64,000 nt of DNA from Eunapius fragilis. Its lineage: Eukaryota > Porifera > Demospongiae > Spongillida > Spongillidae. The DNA lies in assembly GCA_963681505.1 (NCBI GenBank), contig OY811983.1:1449501-1513500 (forward strand). The letters are read 5' to 3'. Under the pieces are notes generated by a model, which saw only the letters and a program-made list of their open reading frames with translations, did not search any database and had not been told where the DNA came from. Made by a program: the position numbers and the translations under genes. This document shows, in pieces, positions 1 to 14,600 of this stretch. Numbering within the stretch: the first letter of the stretch is position 1; every line of letters starts with the position of its first letter.

Positions 1-390
1 ACGCCGTCTGGGGAAGAATTAACACTTGACAAATTAACCCCGTTGTGGAGGGTGAGTGAGGGTAAATAGGAAAAAAGAAAAAATATATATATTTGAACTA
101 AACATTCAATCCTAGGCGATGGAGGAGTTGGTACATAACAGAACTGTCTTCTCTCTGGGAGTAGCTGGTCTGGACCATCTCAAACTTCAGGAACTGTACG
201 ATTGGTCATCGGTAACAGGAAAACAGTCCGATGAATGTGTGCATCTATCTAACCTGTATCCCTTCCCTGAAGGTGAAACCCAAAGTCAGCCAGGTCGACC
301 TAGCCGACTGTTGTACCATGCCTGAGGTAAACTTGATACACAATCCCCCCCCCCCTTAATGGAGTACTAAATTGGTTGGTTCAAACACAA

Positions 391-467
<77 letters not shown>

Positions 468-1348
468 TGTGTGTGTGTGTGTGTGTGTAATGTGTGTGTG
501 TGTATCTCTTTGAAAACCCATAAAATAGTTCATAAAATTTTACAACCTATTTTACGGGTTTCCTTGGCTACAAATCACCTGCTTCCCCCCCCCCACCCCC
601 ACCCCTGCCCTGATATGCCTTTTAATGTATTACTGTTTGAAAGCTATTGCCACATACACAATCACAGCTATGTCATGCTGTTAGCTACCTTGTGTGTACA
701 ACGCCCCGTGTACAGGAGCTAGTGAAGTACGCCAGAGAGAAGGACATTCAGTTGCAGGCCAGCACTGACGAGCCCAACACACTCCTGGGTGACGCGCTTC
801 ACGGTGTTGTGGGCAATGCATTTGGGACTGACTGCTCATCGTGGAAACACACGTGGATTTCAAAATACACCTCACTCATCCATTTAAGAAGCATAGTCGC
901 GCACAAAGGGTGAGGCACATGAATGGTAGTGGGGGGGGGGAAAGGGCAGAGGAAGAGGTCAAACAGGGCAAAGTAATGTGTCTATCATTGTTATGTGAGA
1001 CCCCCCCCCCCCCCCGTTAGGAGGGACTTGATCTTTATTAAATCTATATGGGGGTTTATAACCGCTCAAATCACAAGCTTCCACGCCACACACGTGGTAG
1101 ATGTCAAATAATGCCCCAAATGATGGCAAATGGTGTGTGCAGTAATGGTATTCACGCATCAAATCCCCACCTAATCCCGACTTCACCCCAGGGGGGATTC
1201 TAATCTGACATTGATAGGTGCATAAATCTACAAATGGGCACAAAGGGAAGTGGTGCAATGAGGAGCTGCAAATGAATTCATATTTGATATGTGTCCTTCA
1301 TTTCCTCTTCTTAACAACAGATACTTGTTGGAGCTCCAGAGGACATGA
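1..1348 (+). CDS. GCLM: Glutamate-cysteine ligase modifier subunit, 3' part
   Basis: This is the regulatory subunit of glutamate-cysteine ligase, the first enzyme of glutathione synthesis. It is an aldo-keto-reductase-like cytosolic protein that raises the activity of the catalytic subunit GCLC. The 5' part lies outside the window. Exons read as 1-51, 116-211, 273-326, 716-909 and 1321-1348, all with GT-AG borders and compatible phases. Key matches to animal GCLM are a VSQVDLADCC segment (human has VNQVNLASCC), KYAREKDIQL, and a C-terminus running through HKGYLLELQRT to the stop at 1346-1348, parallel to the human KGYILQAKRRGS end. A GT microsatellite (about 391-506) and poly-C runs sit in the intron before the fourth exon. 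The gene ends 66 bp from the convergent MED22 stop. Identification rests on recalled sequence similarity. Confidence 0.9.
391..506. repeat. (GT)n microsatellite in a GCLM intron
   Basis: An almost pure TG dinucleotide run interrupted by AAA and AA. It lies between GCLM exons and contributes no coding sequence. Confidence 0.95.
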
Positions 1349-1414
1349 TTCCAGTGGACTGAATATTGTGCAATGTGTGTGTATGTAAAGCAAATGACTC
1401 GTCATCAAACCACA

Positions 1415-1940
1415 TTATGGTAACGCAGGGTTTGCGGCAGAAGCTCTAATTTTGTCATGAAGTACTTGCAGCTCGTGGTTAAGAGCCGAGTCTTGATTCT
1501 TTAACTCAACGACCTTCTTTGTAATTGTCTCATTGATTGAGGAAAAGTCATTAAGAATGAGATATTCTTTAAGCTCTGATACCAGCCTGAACAGAGCTTC
1601 CGCTGCTCGTACCTACAGATAGTTCGAATTTGCTAAATTATTTTTAAAAACCACACCTCTATCGCAAAGCAGCTACTTACTATGTTTGCTGCTCTGACTT
1701 CTATTTCATTTTCTACATGAGTCACTTGTGATTCGTTTACTTTGGGATCACCATCACTCACCTGAGAGTGGGCGTGAGAGGGATTATTTATGTTTTAAAG
1801 GACATAATTTAATAAACGTATTCCTATCGAACCTTTGATGCCCTCAGAATTTCACCGTAGTTGTCTAGAATAGATTTAACGTTCTCCTTGAGTCGTCTAG
1901 AATATGACGAAATTTGGACAAGATCTTTCTTGCCCGACAT
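1415..1940 (-). CDS. MED22: Mediator complex subunit 22 (Surfeit 5)
   Basis: A small head-module subunit of Mediator, which links activators to RNA polymerase II. Three exons are seen on the minus strand: 1940-1833, 1761-1681 and 1612-1415, all joined in phase 0. The protein starts MSGKKDLVQISSYSRRLKEN. It continues with VRAANI joined across an intron to VRAAEALFRLVSELKEYLIL, which closely parallels the human [29 protein letters not shown] block. The protein is about 128 residues, close to the core of human MED22, and is predicted largely helical. The first donor (GTTCGA) is weak. The gene is head to head with RPL7A, 121 bp between the two ATGs. That is the same neighbour and orientation as in the vertebrate Surfeit locus, which supports the identification. 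Confidence 0.93.
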
Positions 1941-2061
1941 TTTACACCCTAGGCAGGTGTGCGCCTAATAGAATTTGTAACGATTTGCTGGGCGATAATA
2001 TACGGACTACTACCACGTGCTATTCTTTCTTTTTATTGCCTGCCCTGTACAGAGATACGCG
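1941..2061. promoter_or_regulatory. Bidirectional promoter MED22/RPL7A with E-box and TOP-like tract
   Basis: The 121 bp between the MED22 and RPL7A start codons must serve both genes. A palindromic CACGTG lies at 2014-2019. It is followed at once by a pyrimidine tract (CTATTCTTTCTTTTTATT) that resembles the 5' TOP of ribosomal protein mRNAs. The RPL35 promoter has the same order of elements (40723-40728, then CTATCTCTTTCTT). Transcription start sites are inferred, not seen. Confidence 0.6.
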
Positions 2062-3274
2062 ATGGTGAGTGATGCCGCTGGTCGTCATTTTTATGCGATC
2101 CAAACCTTTACCATGACCCGCTGTCATCGTACCAAATGTAAATGGCCTTCATTTGCATGCCATACAGCCGCCAAAATCGCAGAAAGTGAAGAGAACCAAA
2201 AAGATGGCGGCCGCGCCGTATGTGGCTAAACAGCCACCCAAGAAAGAGACTAACCCTCTCATTGAAAAGCGGGCCAGGAACTTTGGGATCGGTAAATTGA
2301 CCGTCCCAAAGCATATGATGACAACGGAAATCGATCGCCCTTCTGTTTCACCTAGGTGGCAGCATCCAGCCCAAACGTGACATGACTCGCTTCATGAGGT
2401 GGCCAAACTACGTTCGCTTGCAGCGCCAGAAGCAGGTGTTGTACCAGCGTCTGAAAGTCCCACCAAGCATCAACCAATTCAAGCAAACACTGCAGAAGCA
2501 GACAGGTTAGGCCCTTTCTCCCCCCCCCCCCCCCCCCGTATTTTCGTGTTTCTGCGAAGTGACGCTTTGCATGGTCCCATAGCTACGCAGCTTTTCAAAC
2601 TGTTGCATAAGTACCGCCCAGAAAGCAAAGCGGAGAAGAAAGAACGCTTGAAAGCTCTGGCACAGAAAAAAGCCGAGGGTGGTGAAGACGCGGCAGCCCC
2701 GAAAAAACCCATCGTGCTTAAGTACGGAATCAACCATATCACCACTCTCATCGAGCAGAAGAAAGCGCAGCTAGTTGTCATTGCGCACGACGTAGACCCT
2801 ATCGAGGTATACACCACGAAGGCGTGATACATTAACCAACTCCTGGCCTTTCGGTTCCTGCATGTAGATTGTGGTGTTCCTGCCTGCACTTTGTAGGAAG
2901 ATGGATATACCATACTGCATTGTCAAGAGCAAAGCAAGGTGCGAGTGTGTGCGTTTGTGCGTGTGATGTGACTCATTGTATACTAGGTTGGGTGCACTGG
3001 TACATAAGAAGACGGCTACTGCTGTCGTTCTCACTCAAGTTAAGAAGTAAGTGGTTGCCTCTGTGAGCTCTATAATGATACCTCCTCCTTTACCCTAAGT
3101 GAAGACAAGGGTTCCTTCAACACCATAAAGGAAGCAATCAAAGTTGACTACAACGATCGGTTTGATGATATCCGCAAGCGCTGGGGTGGTGGTGTTGTGG
3201 GAGAGAAGGCAAAGGCAGCAAAGGCCAAGCTTGAGAAAATCAAAGCCAAGGAGCTGGCCTCGAGGATGGGATAG
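2062..3274 (+). CDS. RPL7A: Large ribosomal subunit protein eL8 (L7a, Surfeit 3)
   Basis: A structural protein of the 60S ribosomal subunit. Seven exons: 2062-2064 (only the ATG), 2168-2291, 2356-2505, 2583-2806, 2868-2938, 2987-3046 and 3100-3274. The reading frame is continuous across them. Diagnostic stretches are [62 protein letters not shown] and [20 protein letters not shown], all clear L7Ae-family eL8 sequence. An AATAAA lies about 100 bp after the stop. Introns are 48-103 bp. Vertebrate RPL7A introns host box C/D snoRNAs (U24, U36). I looked for RTGATGA plus CTGA pairs here and found none convincing. The ATG-only first exon is also seen in RPL35 in this window. Confidence 0.97.
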
Positions 3275-4277
3275 TGCACGAGACCTCACTACGTGTGTAA
3301 TCATTGTTGTGCCCCGCCCCCAAAAAGTGTTTCTTGAGCAGAATTGTTTAATTAACATCAGTTAAGTTACTTACAATAAACGGAGATGCACTGCACTTAG
3401 CTAGTTTTAAAGACTAGAGCAGTAACATAAGTAGTAATAAATAGGTTTTAAATCACCATGGTGGTGAAACACTGATGACTAAGATCTTGCGATCTCATCA
3501 ATACAGTCACATAACTATCAAAGGCTGCATAAAGAATTAAACCATATAATTATGTCATGTCAAATGTGTCATTTTTTTTTTCCACAAATGTATATATGGC
3601 CCAATTCTGTTCAAATTAATTAAGCTTTGGCTATGTTGCTGTGAACAGAAATATTTTTAAGTAAGCTTTGTATCCACTTAAGGGAGGGAGGGAGGGGTCC
3701 ATCAGAACAAATCAATAGGTACATGATCCCTCTACGTATATACCAATATGAGCTTTACTGCCAAAAGGTTTGAACCCCAAGGGGTATCGGACGTTGCAAC
3801 AAAAATAGGAAGTCATTTAAAACGTACAGGTTAAAGTGAGTCATTTTTATAACTAAACGCGAAGGATATTTTTCTCGTGAACTGTCCCGTATACAACGAC
3901 GTGCTTCTTATATCTATCCTACCTTGACCATGAACCAAATTCCTATGGGGAAAGGCAGAAGACAAGACAGTACTGGAGATTGCAATCAAAAAAGTGGAAC
4001 AGCTGCGGGAAGAAAATTGGTAGCGGTCATCTGGTCGTCTTGGCCGATACCAAAACGTGCTAAAGTTCTTTTCGACACCTTTTTGCCAAGGTATAAAAAG
4101 TCAAATATTGTTCAACTAGGCACTATTAGTTGCTGCATTCTTGAGTAGCCATTTTTTGTACTTCGTAACACCTTGTTTTGTTTTTGGGTATGGTTCATGA
4201 CTTCGATGCGCTTAGTTACTATGTTTTAACTACGGCCGGCTGGAAGGCTTCGGGTTACGCCTGCGCACAAAGCAACC
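3275..4277. other. Intergenic stretch with one unassigned short ORF
   Basis: About 1 kb between RPL7A and LRRIQ3. The first 600 bp are AT-rich with no coding signal. At 3930-4148 an ATG-initiated plus-strand frame of 74 codons is open. In the next frame an amphipathic stretch (around 3956-4020, including VLEIAIKKVEQLREEN) would fit a coiled-coil exon followed by a GTAGCG donor. The two frames are mutually exclusive and neither matches a family I know. Confidence 0.3.
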
Positions 4278-4291
4278 GTTACTATGGTAAC
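4278..4291. promoter_or_regulatory. RFX X-box-like site before LRRIQ3
   Basis: GTTACTATGGTAAC is a nearly perfect inverted repeat fitting the RFX-factor X-box (GTNRCC, short spacer, RGYAAC). It ends 13 bp before the LRRIQ3 ATG. X-boxes mark ciliary genes in animals. The other two flagellar genes in this window carry similar sites. Confidence 0.6.
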
Positions 4292-4304
4292 CATAACTTA
4301 GTCT

Positions 4305-7300
4305 ATGGCTGACGCTCAGTGGATCGCACTGAAGAAAAAGTTGGAGCCTGGGAAAAATGAGGCAGAAAGCAGTTACGAGAGAAACGTCAACCAAAGGCAT
4401 AGAAATATAGTAGAGAATGCCTTAAAGAGTGGCTATTTGAAAGTTCTAGATGAAGAACTAATTCTTTCTTCGCAATGTGGAGAGGCACGAGGATGCAAGA
4501 ACATCAAAGATGTATTGCACATTTTTTTGCCCCGCTGTCACATCCAGCTATTGGACAGCGCTGCGCTGTATCATTGCACCCGCTTAACTATATGTTACCT
4601 TAGTTCCTGCTATATCGGCGATATCACGCCCTTTCGTTCGTGCGCACGCCTACTGAAATTAGACCTTTCCAACAACCAGGTCCGTTTTTGATCCCAACTG
4701 CTTAAGCCCTATGAGTGTTCGTTTTCTGCTTACCCCACCCCAGATAGTTGAGGTCCCTGATACTTCATTCTGGTCCTCCCTTTCAAGTCTGCGTGTCCTC
4801 TACTTGCACGGGAATGCCATCGGCGATAAGGAATGTGCTGCGAAGATTAATGGCTGCGTTCGGCTGCACGTACTGACGCTTTACAACACACCATACTCCC
4901 TGCAACCCGGCTACAGACATAACGTCGTTAACAGGTTACGTGCCAAAATTCGAAACAACTTTTTTAAATGCACTCGTTTTATTTATTAATATTAGCATTG
5001 TGTCACTGAAAGCTTTGGATTGCTATGTCATTTCTGACGAAGAGATAATTGAGAACCTGCATCTCGGTGGGAAGTTCAAATCAGCGAACACGTGCCTCAA
5101 GCTGCAGTTATATCAGCACCTCTCACCGGTGAGTAATATTTGACATGAAAGTGAGTACAACGTATTAATGTCTGTCAAGGCTACTTCATTTGAGGAAGAG
5201 CGCCGAAAAACTTACAGATTGCTTCTGGAAGTGGACAGAATTCTGGCAAAGCATTCGCCTGTTATAATCATCCAACGTTGTGTACGAGGCTGGCTCGTCA
5301 GAAGGGCACTAAAAGGGAAACACCACAGCAGGTACCCACCATGCTAATTCACAATAAAAAGTTCCTGTTGTTTCTTTTTTTCCTCGATATGCCTGCCTAA
5401 TTCACAGTTTTAAATTTTAAAATAACCCGCGTCATAATTTTATTTTCAAGAGCTGCCGGGGGTGGGGATTTTATTATTATTTTATGCTTCGTGTGCTGAC
5501 GGCCGTTTTTGTGGTTAGTGTGGAGAAATAGCTACTGTTGCCTATGCCTTCAGCTCTAATCCTTATGCAGCGTGCAGCCACCTCACGCCACTAGTCGTGT
5601 AGGAGGTACTAAAGGGGTGCGGCCTGCATCGCGGGTGGCAAGCATCACGGAGCACGTGCCTCAGCCACACCCACCACCACCCACTCCATCTTATGCATCC
5701 CGGGCAGATCAAGGAGGATGGAAAGGAGGTGATGCGTCCTTTAGGAAGAAGCGTCTTCTCCAGAAGAAGCACGTGTTACGCATTGACCTCAGTGGTGGGC
5801 CTGATTTAGAACAAAGCACCTCGGAGGCAAACAGGTCAAGGTCCCAGACTCCAAGGAGCAGACCAAATTCTCACAAGGGTGAGAGAGGCGTCGGCAGATG
5901 GGACAGAGATATTGATGCTCCAGCGAGTGGACCGTCATTTGTGCAGCAGCCATACAGCACCACGCCCTCCACCGCGAACTCTGCCGGGGGGCGGGGCACG
6001 GGGGAGGGGTTGGCTCGTGATGACATTCGGGCAGACTGCCACAGTGTTGCCATACAGCTGATGGATGTCACAGCTGAGCTGGCTAGGGAGCACCAGCAGG
6101 ATGGTAACGTGATGAGGGACGCGGAAAGAGAGATGGCCAAACTATTGTCGAGGCGAGGACGCCAACGCTCACACAGCCTGCCCATCCCAGCGATGAAGGA
6201 CCAGCTTTTGTTTACCAGGGCTTACGTTTCCATGACAGTCTCTGCTCTCAGAACATTGGAAAAATTTGGCAAAGTGAAAAGGAAGGACGAAGAACTGGCA
6301 CAAAAGACAAAGTTGGTTGCAGCATTGAAGGAGGACCATGCTTACAGAGCAGAAAACATAGTAGCATACAGACAAAGTCTTAAGGAGGCAATCCACACTT
6401 GGAAGGACCACCACGTCGAGATGCTTGCGAGGAGGAAGAAACAGCTCCTTGTCGAGAGGAACCTGGTCACATCCTCACATGCCACAAGGCACAACAGGGA
6501 GGCCCTGAGGGCTCAGGCACTGAAGGAGGACAGAGAGTTTGAGGTGGAGTTCAACATGCAGAACTTGGCCATAGGTGGGGCTGTGGATCACAAGGACTGG
6601 AGACGAACCATGGACGCCCGTCAGAGGAGTGTTACGGCTATGGCGGAGGAGAGGAGGGAGGAGGGCGAGAGGGGTGTGGCCCTTGTGAACAAGTACTGGC
6701 AATGGAGGGAAGCCAGACTGGTGCTGAATAATAGAGCCATGAAGAAAGACCTTAAAACAAAGATGCGTGAGGTTAGTGATGATGGTGGGAGTGGTGATGG
6801 TGGGAGGACTGGTGATGGTGGGAGGGTGGTGAAGGTGGGACGGGTGGTGATGGTGGGAGTGGAGGATTGTGGTGAGTGGGGAATTAAGGTAACTTTATTG
6901 TGTTGTTGATGACTGTTGCATTGGGAACATGAGGGGTACCTGCATGGTAACAAGAGGGACCTGCATGGTAACATGAGGGGTACCTGCATGGTAACATGAG
7001 GGGTACCTGCATGGTAACATGAGGGGTACCTGCATGGTAACATGAGGGGTACCTGCATGGTAACATGAGGGGTACCTGCATGGTAACATGAGGGGTACCT
7101 GCATGGTAACATGAGGGGTACCTGCATGGTAACATGAGGGGTACCTGCATGGTAACATGAGGGGTACCTGCATGGTAACATGAGGGGTACCTGCATGGTA
7201 ACATGAGGGGTACCTGCATGGTAACATGAGGGGTACCTGCATGGTAACATGAGGGGTACCTGCATGGTAACATGAGGGGTACCTGCATGGTAACATGAGG

Positions 7301-8025
7301 GGTACCTGCATGGTAACATGAGGGGTACCTGCATGGTAACATGAGGGGTACCTGCATGGTAACATGAGGGGTACCTGCATGGTAACATGAGGGGTACCTG
7401 CATGGTAACATGAGGGGTACCTGCATGGTAACATGAGGGGTACCTGCATGGTAACATGAGGGACCTGCTTGGTCTACATGTGGTATATGTGTGTGCCCTG
7501 TACTACACAACCTTCTGGAAGAGTTTTGGTAAGGGCTGGGCAGTTTTTTTTTTTTTTGCCTACGAAGCAGATACGGGTACAACAGCTATGTAGGGGAGTG
7601 CTATAATACAACAAGGATGCTTTCCAAAAGTACACTGTAGTGAACTATAACCTCAGGTTACAAGCCAACACCAGTCAGAGGCCAAGGATAGAGTAGCCAA
7701 GGTGAAGTCCCGCAAGGCTGTCGCTAAGGAGGCGGTGCTACTCACAACGGATGTTGTTGATCACGCCCATTTGGACCCGCCCATCTCTGGGGCCTCACTT
7801 GGGATTCCCAGGTCTGGACAAGGAAATCACGTAGCGAGCGTGCAGGAGCACAGGTCAAAGGTCGACATGAGCCCTCATATGACAGATGATGGGGTCCCCA
7901 TGCTGGGTCACTTCCCTGTTCTCAAGTCCCCAGACTCATCCTGTCTGATGTTTGACATGCTCAAGCCTACTGCAGTCCTGAGACGTAACCCATGGCAACC
8001 CTTGTCTGTTCCAGTGGGAACTTAA
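4305..8025 (+). CDS. LRRIQ3: Leucine-rich repeat and IQ-motif protein 3
   Basis: Six exons: 4305-4679, 4744-4934, 4996-5128, 5180-5331, 5571-6771 and 7657-8025. The N-terminal half has leucine-rich repeats (LLKLDLSNNQ, LRVLYLHGNAIG). It is followed by a block diagnostic for LRRIQ3, PGYRHNVVN, then ALDCYVISDEEIIENLHL (human: KGYRHVLVNS, ALDHHVISDEEII). An IQ motif, IIIQRCVRGWLVRR, follows and should bind calmodulin. The long C-terminal part is charged and probably coiled-coil (TRHNREALRAQALKED). The last exon ends in a proline-rich tail; its VAKVKSRKAV parallels human VAIVKTN. The family is linked to cilia/flagella, with poorly known molecular role. The intron 6772-7656 carries a 23-bp minisatellite. 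The gene converges on the p67phox-like gene, 91 bp away. Confidence 0.9.
6927..7471. repeat. 23-bp minisatellite in the last LRRIQ3 intron
   Basis: About 23 nearly identical copies of a 23-bp unit containing GAGGGGTACCTGCATGGTAA. The first and last copies are variant or shortened. Because 23 is not a multiple of three and the unit lacks stop codons on the minus strand, all three minus frames stay open here. These are artefacts, not genes. Confidence 0.95.
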
Positions 8026-8116
8026 TATTGCTGTTTGTAACCATTTGATTTTTATTTTAAAATGAAAACAGGTTGTGCTGTTAACACAAACAAACATACA
8101 ATTCATCACAAGGGTT

Positions 8117-10609
<2,493 letters not shown>

Positions 10610-10760
10610 CTATCTATGTTCAAGGTTAACCACGGAACGATCGTGGGTGTACCGTGTTTGCTTTATATATCAACAGAACTGTACACGTCCCACATAAGTG
10701 GGCGTGGCTGTAAGAGCGATCACGGACGAAACCGTGACATTAGTTGGAAACAAATACTTT

Positions 10761-10774
10761 GTAACCACGGTAAC
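10761..10774. promoter_or_regulatory. RFX X-box-like site before MORN5
   Basis: GTAACCACGGTAAC fits the RFX X-box consensus (GTNRCC, 2-bp spacer, RGYAAC). It lies 28 bp upstream of the MORN5 start and within the 193 bp shared with the divergent p67phox-like gene. Confidence 0.6.
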
Positions 10775-10802
10775 GCACTGTCTAAACGCACAGCACATCG
10801 GG

Positions 10803-11546
<744 letters not shown>

Positions 11547-11601
11547 TTTTGGCTTGTCAACTGTCATGCCCATTGACCCATCACCAACACACACACACAC
11601 C

Positions 11602-14600
11602 TTAACTGTTAGTTCTCATTCCTTCTTCAACCATTCTGATCCTCTCTGCAACAACCTTGTCCTCCTCACCACTACCACTCTGCAGAAAGCACTTGATAAA
11701 CACAAGTATCTGTTCTTTCAGCTGTTTCAGACTGGGTTGGGTTGCCAGGTGACTGAATACACGACTGGATTGGAAGGGGGGGGGGGGGGGGGGGGGGTGT
11801 CATTCATTTTTTTGCTATGCCAACAGAAGCCAAAATCACCTGGTCAGATCACAAGAATAGTTGCATAGAAGAGATCTGAGTAGATTCTTCAAAAACTTAG
11901 TCCCATTGCTGGTGAGCTCATTAAAATCCACCACCTTTTGTATAGAACAGGGTGTGGCATGGGTGTGGCACTGGATGTGACATCGGGTGTGGGGGGTGGG
12001 GGGGGGGGGGGGGAAATGTCTAACCTTGAGCAGTGCAAGGGAGAGTGCCTTTGTAGCAATGAGGTGTGAGGCTAGCTTCCAGAGGTTGGTACCACAACTG
12101 CAGCTTAGCGTATCCAGAGCCTTGATACGATCCCACAATGAGAACTGGAATGTCACCTGTTGAGAGATGGCATGGCATTAAAAAAACAACAGTCAGTTAT
12201 TAAATTAACGGGCAAGTACATAGTGTTAATAGACCATACAAGTAGATACCTGGGTACCCAGGCCATACATTGCATGCCTAAAAGGTGCCCAGGCCATACA
12301 GTACACGCCTAAAAGGTGCACAGGCCATACACTACATGCCTAAAGGTGCCCAGGCCATACACTACATGCCTAAAGGTGCCCAGGCCATACACTACATGCC
12401 TAAAGGTGCCCAGGCCATACACTACATGCCTAAAGGTGCCCAGGCCATATAGTACATGCCTAAAGGTGCCCAGGCTAACTTTGTGACTTCTTTTAAATTC
12501 ACACAACTTCTGCCCAAGGAAGGCATAGTAAGGGTTAAAGACCCTTTCCTGACAAACAGAAAGGTAAGAACAAGAACACGTAATGTGGCTCCAGTATGTA
12601 CCTGCAAGCAGCAGTCCACCAGAACATGCACTATCTCTCTATCCTGCACGTCATTTAACTGAAGCTTCAGGAGCTTCTCAAATGCATCTACATAGTCCTG
12701 AGGTAGAAAGATAGCCATCTCAAATACATCACAGTAAGGTGGTGAAGACAGCAAAATGTAACCCTGAAGTAGTACATGTAATTCCAGGAAAAGCAGGTTG
12801 TTTTAGTTTCATGTATATCATTTTACATACCCGGGAAGGAAGCCTCAATTCTCTGTTGAGAATCTGTTGGGACCAATTACTGATCCCTTTATATTACATC
12901 CTCAGTTATGTCTGGACTTAATAAACTTTTTTTTGTGTTGTTGCAAACTATAGACAACTGTGCTGCCCCCTCCCCCCCTCTGCTTAATAACTGTGCCCCT
13001 CACTGCTTAATAACTGTGCCCCCCACTGCTTAATAACTGTGCTGCCCCTCTCCTACTGCTTAATAACTGTGCCCCCCACTGCTTAATAACTGTGCCCCCC
13101 ACTGCTCCATGTAACTATAATGGCTAAAAATCTAAATGTGTTAACCCCTACCATCTCCCCTTGTTAACCCCTACCATCTCCCCTTGTTAACCCCTACCAT
13201 CTCCCCTTGTTAACCACTACCATCTCCCCTTGTTAACCACTACCATCTCCCCTTGTTAACCCCTACCATCTCCCCTTGTTAACCACTACCATCTCCCCTT
13301 GTTAACCACTACCATCTCCCCTTGTTAACCACTACCATCTCCCCTTGTTAACCCCTACCATCTCCCCTTGTTAACCCCTACCATCTCCCCTTGTTAACCC
13401 CTACCATCTCCCCTTGTTAACCCCTACCATCTCCCCTTGTTAACCACTACCATCTCCTCTTGTTAACCCCTACCATCTCTCCTTGTTAACCACTACCATC
13501 TACCCTTGTTAACCCCTACCATCTCCCCTTGTTAACCCCTACCATCTCCCCTTGTTAACCACTACCATCTACCCTTGTTAACCACTACCATCTCCCCTTG
13601 TTAACCCCTACCATCTCCCCTTGTTAACCCCTACCATCTCCCCTTGTTAACCCCTACCATCTCCCCTTGTTAACCCCTACCATCTCCCCTTGTTAACCCC
13701 TACCATCTCCCCTTGTTAACCCCTACCATCTCCCCTTGTTAACCCCTACCATCTACCCTTGTTAACCACTACCATCTCCCCTTGTTAACCCCTACCAGCA
13801 TTAGTTGGGTCTCAGCCAAAATAAAAGACTTGTTGTGCCCAATGTTATGCCTCAATGTGGACTGGCTGGCTGGCTGGCCACAACAAGATGACTGACCATC
13901 TTTCAACTAAGCCAGGTTTGACGAGGACTTACTTCACTTGTCATCAGAATACAGAAGATGTTCTTTCTCACATCAGTGTTCATCCTCTGCTTCCGAGCAA
14001 GATCCAGGACCCATGTTTCTGAGTCATGCTCAGAGGGTGCCACTTGAGTAGGACAAAAAACCCCCCCAGAACTCATAAAGGTCGGATGCACCCATACGCC
14101 CAACAGTACCATTGTTAGCTCTGGCATCACGGCCAGACCAAGCAGACCCCACAACCCACCAGCGACCTGTGAATGGACACGCCTCAAGCAGTGAGTACAT
14201 ATACAAAGCACACAATAGACAACACACACATACACACAGACACACACACCATACACACACACCATACACACACACACAGACACACACACACAGACACACA
14301 CACACACACACCATACACACACACCATACACACCATACAAACACACTATACACACACACACCTTTCTCATTTGCTTCAAGCAGGTCTTGAAATGTGATCT
14401 TCAACTGTCCTTCATCTTCCCTACCTATGGCCAAAGTATACCCTTAATTTTTTGTATGAATCCAACCCAAAGTACCCCTACCCTGGGCCACAAGTGACCC
14501 CCCCCCCCCCCCCCCCCCCCTCCCCAAAGTACCCCTACCCTGGGCCACAAGTGACCCCCTCCCCCCCCCCCCCCCCCCCTTCCCCAAATCTCCTCACTGA

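Noticed and set aside
2065-3099. Box C/D snoRNAs in RPL7A introns
   Set aside because: Vertebrate RPL7A hosts U24/U36, but no intron here shows a proper C box paired with a D box; one ATGATGA near 2313 lacks a CTGA partner.
6621-7582. Long minus-strand repetitive reading frames (up to about 280 codons)
   Set aside because: They are produced by the stop-free 23-bp minisatellite and lack a gene context; the region is an intron of LRRIQ3.
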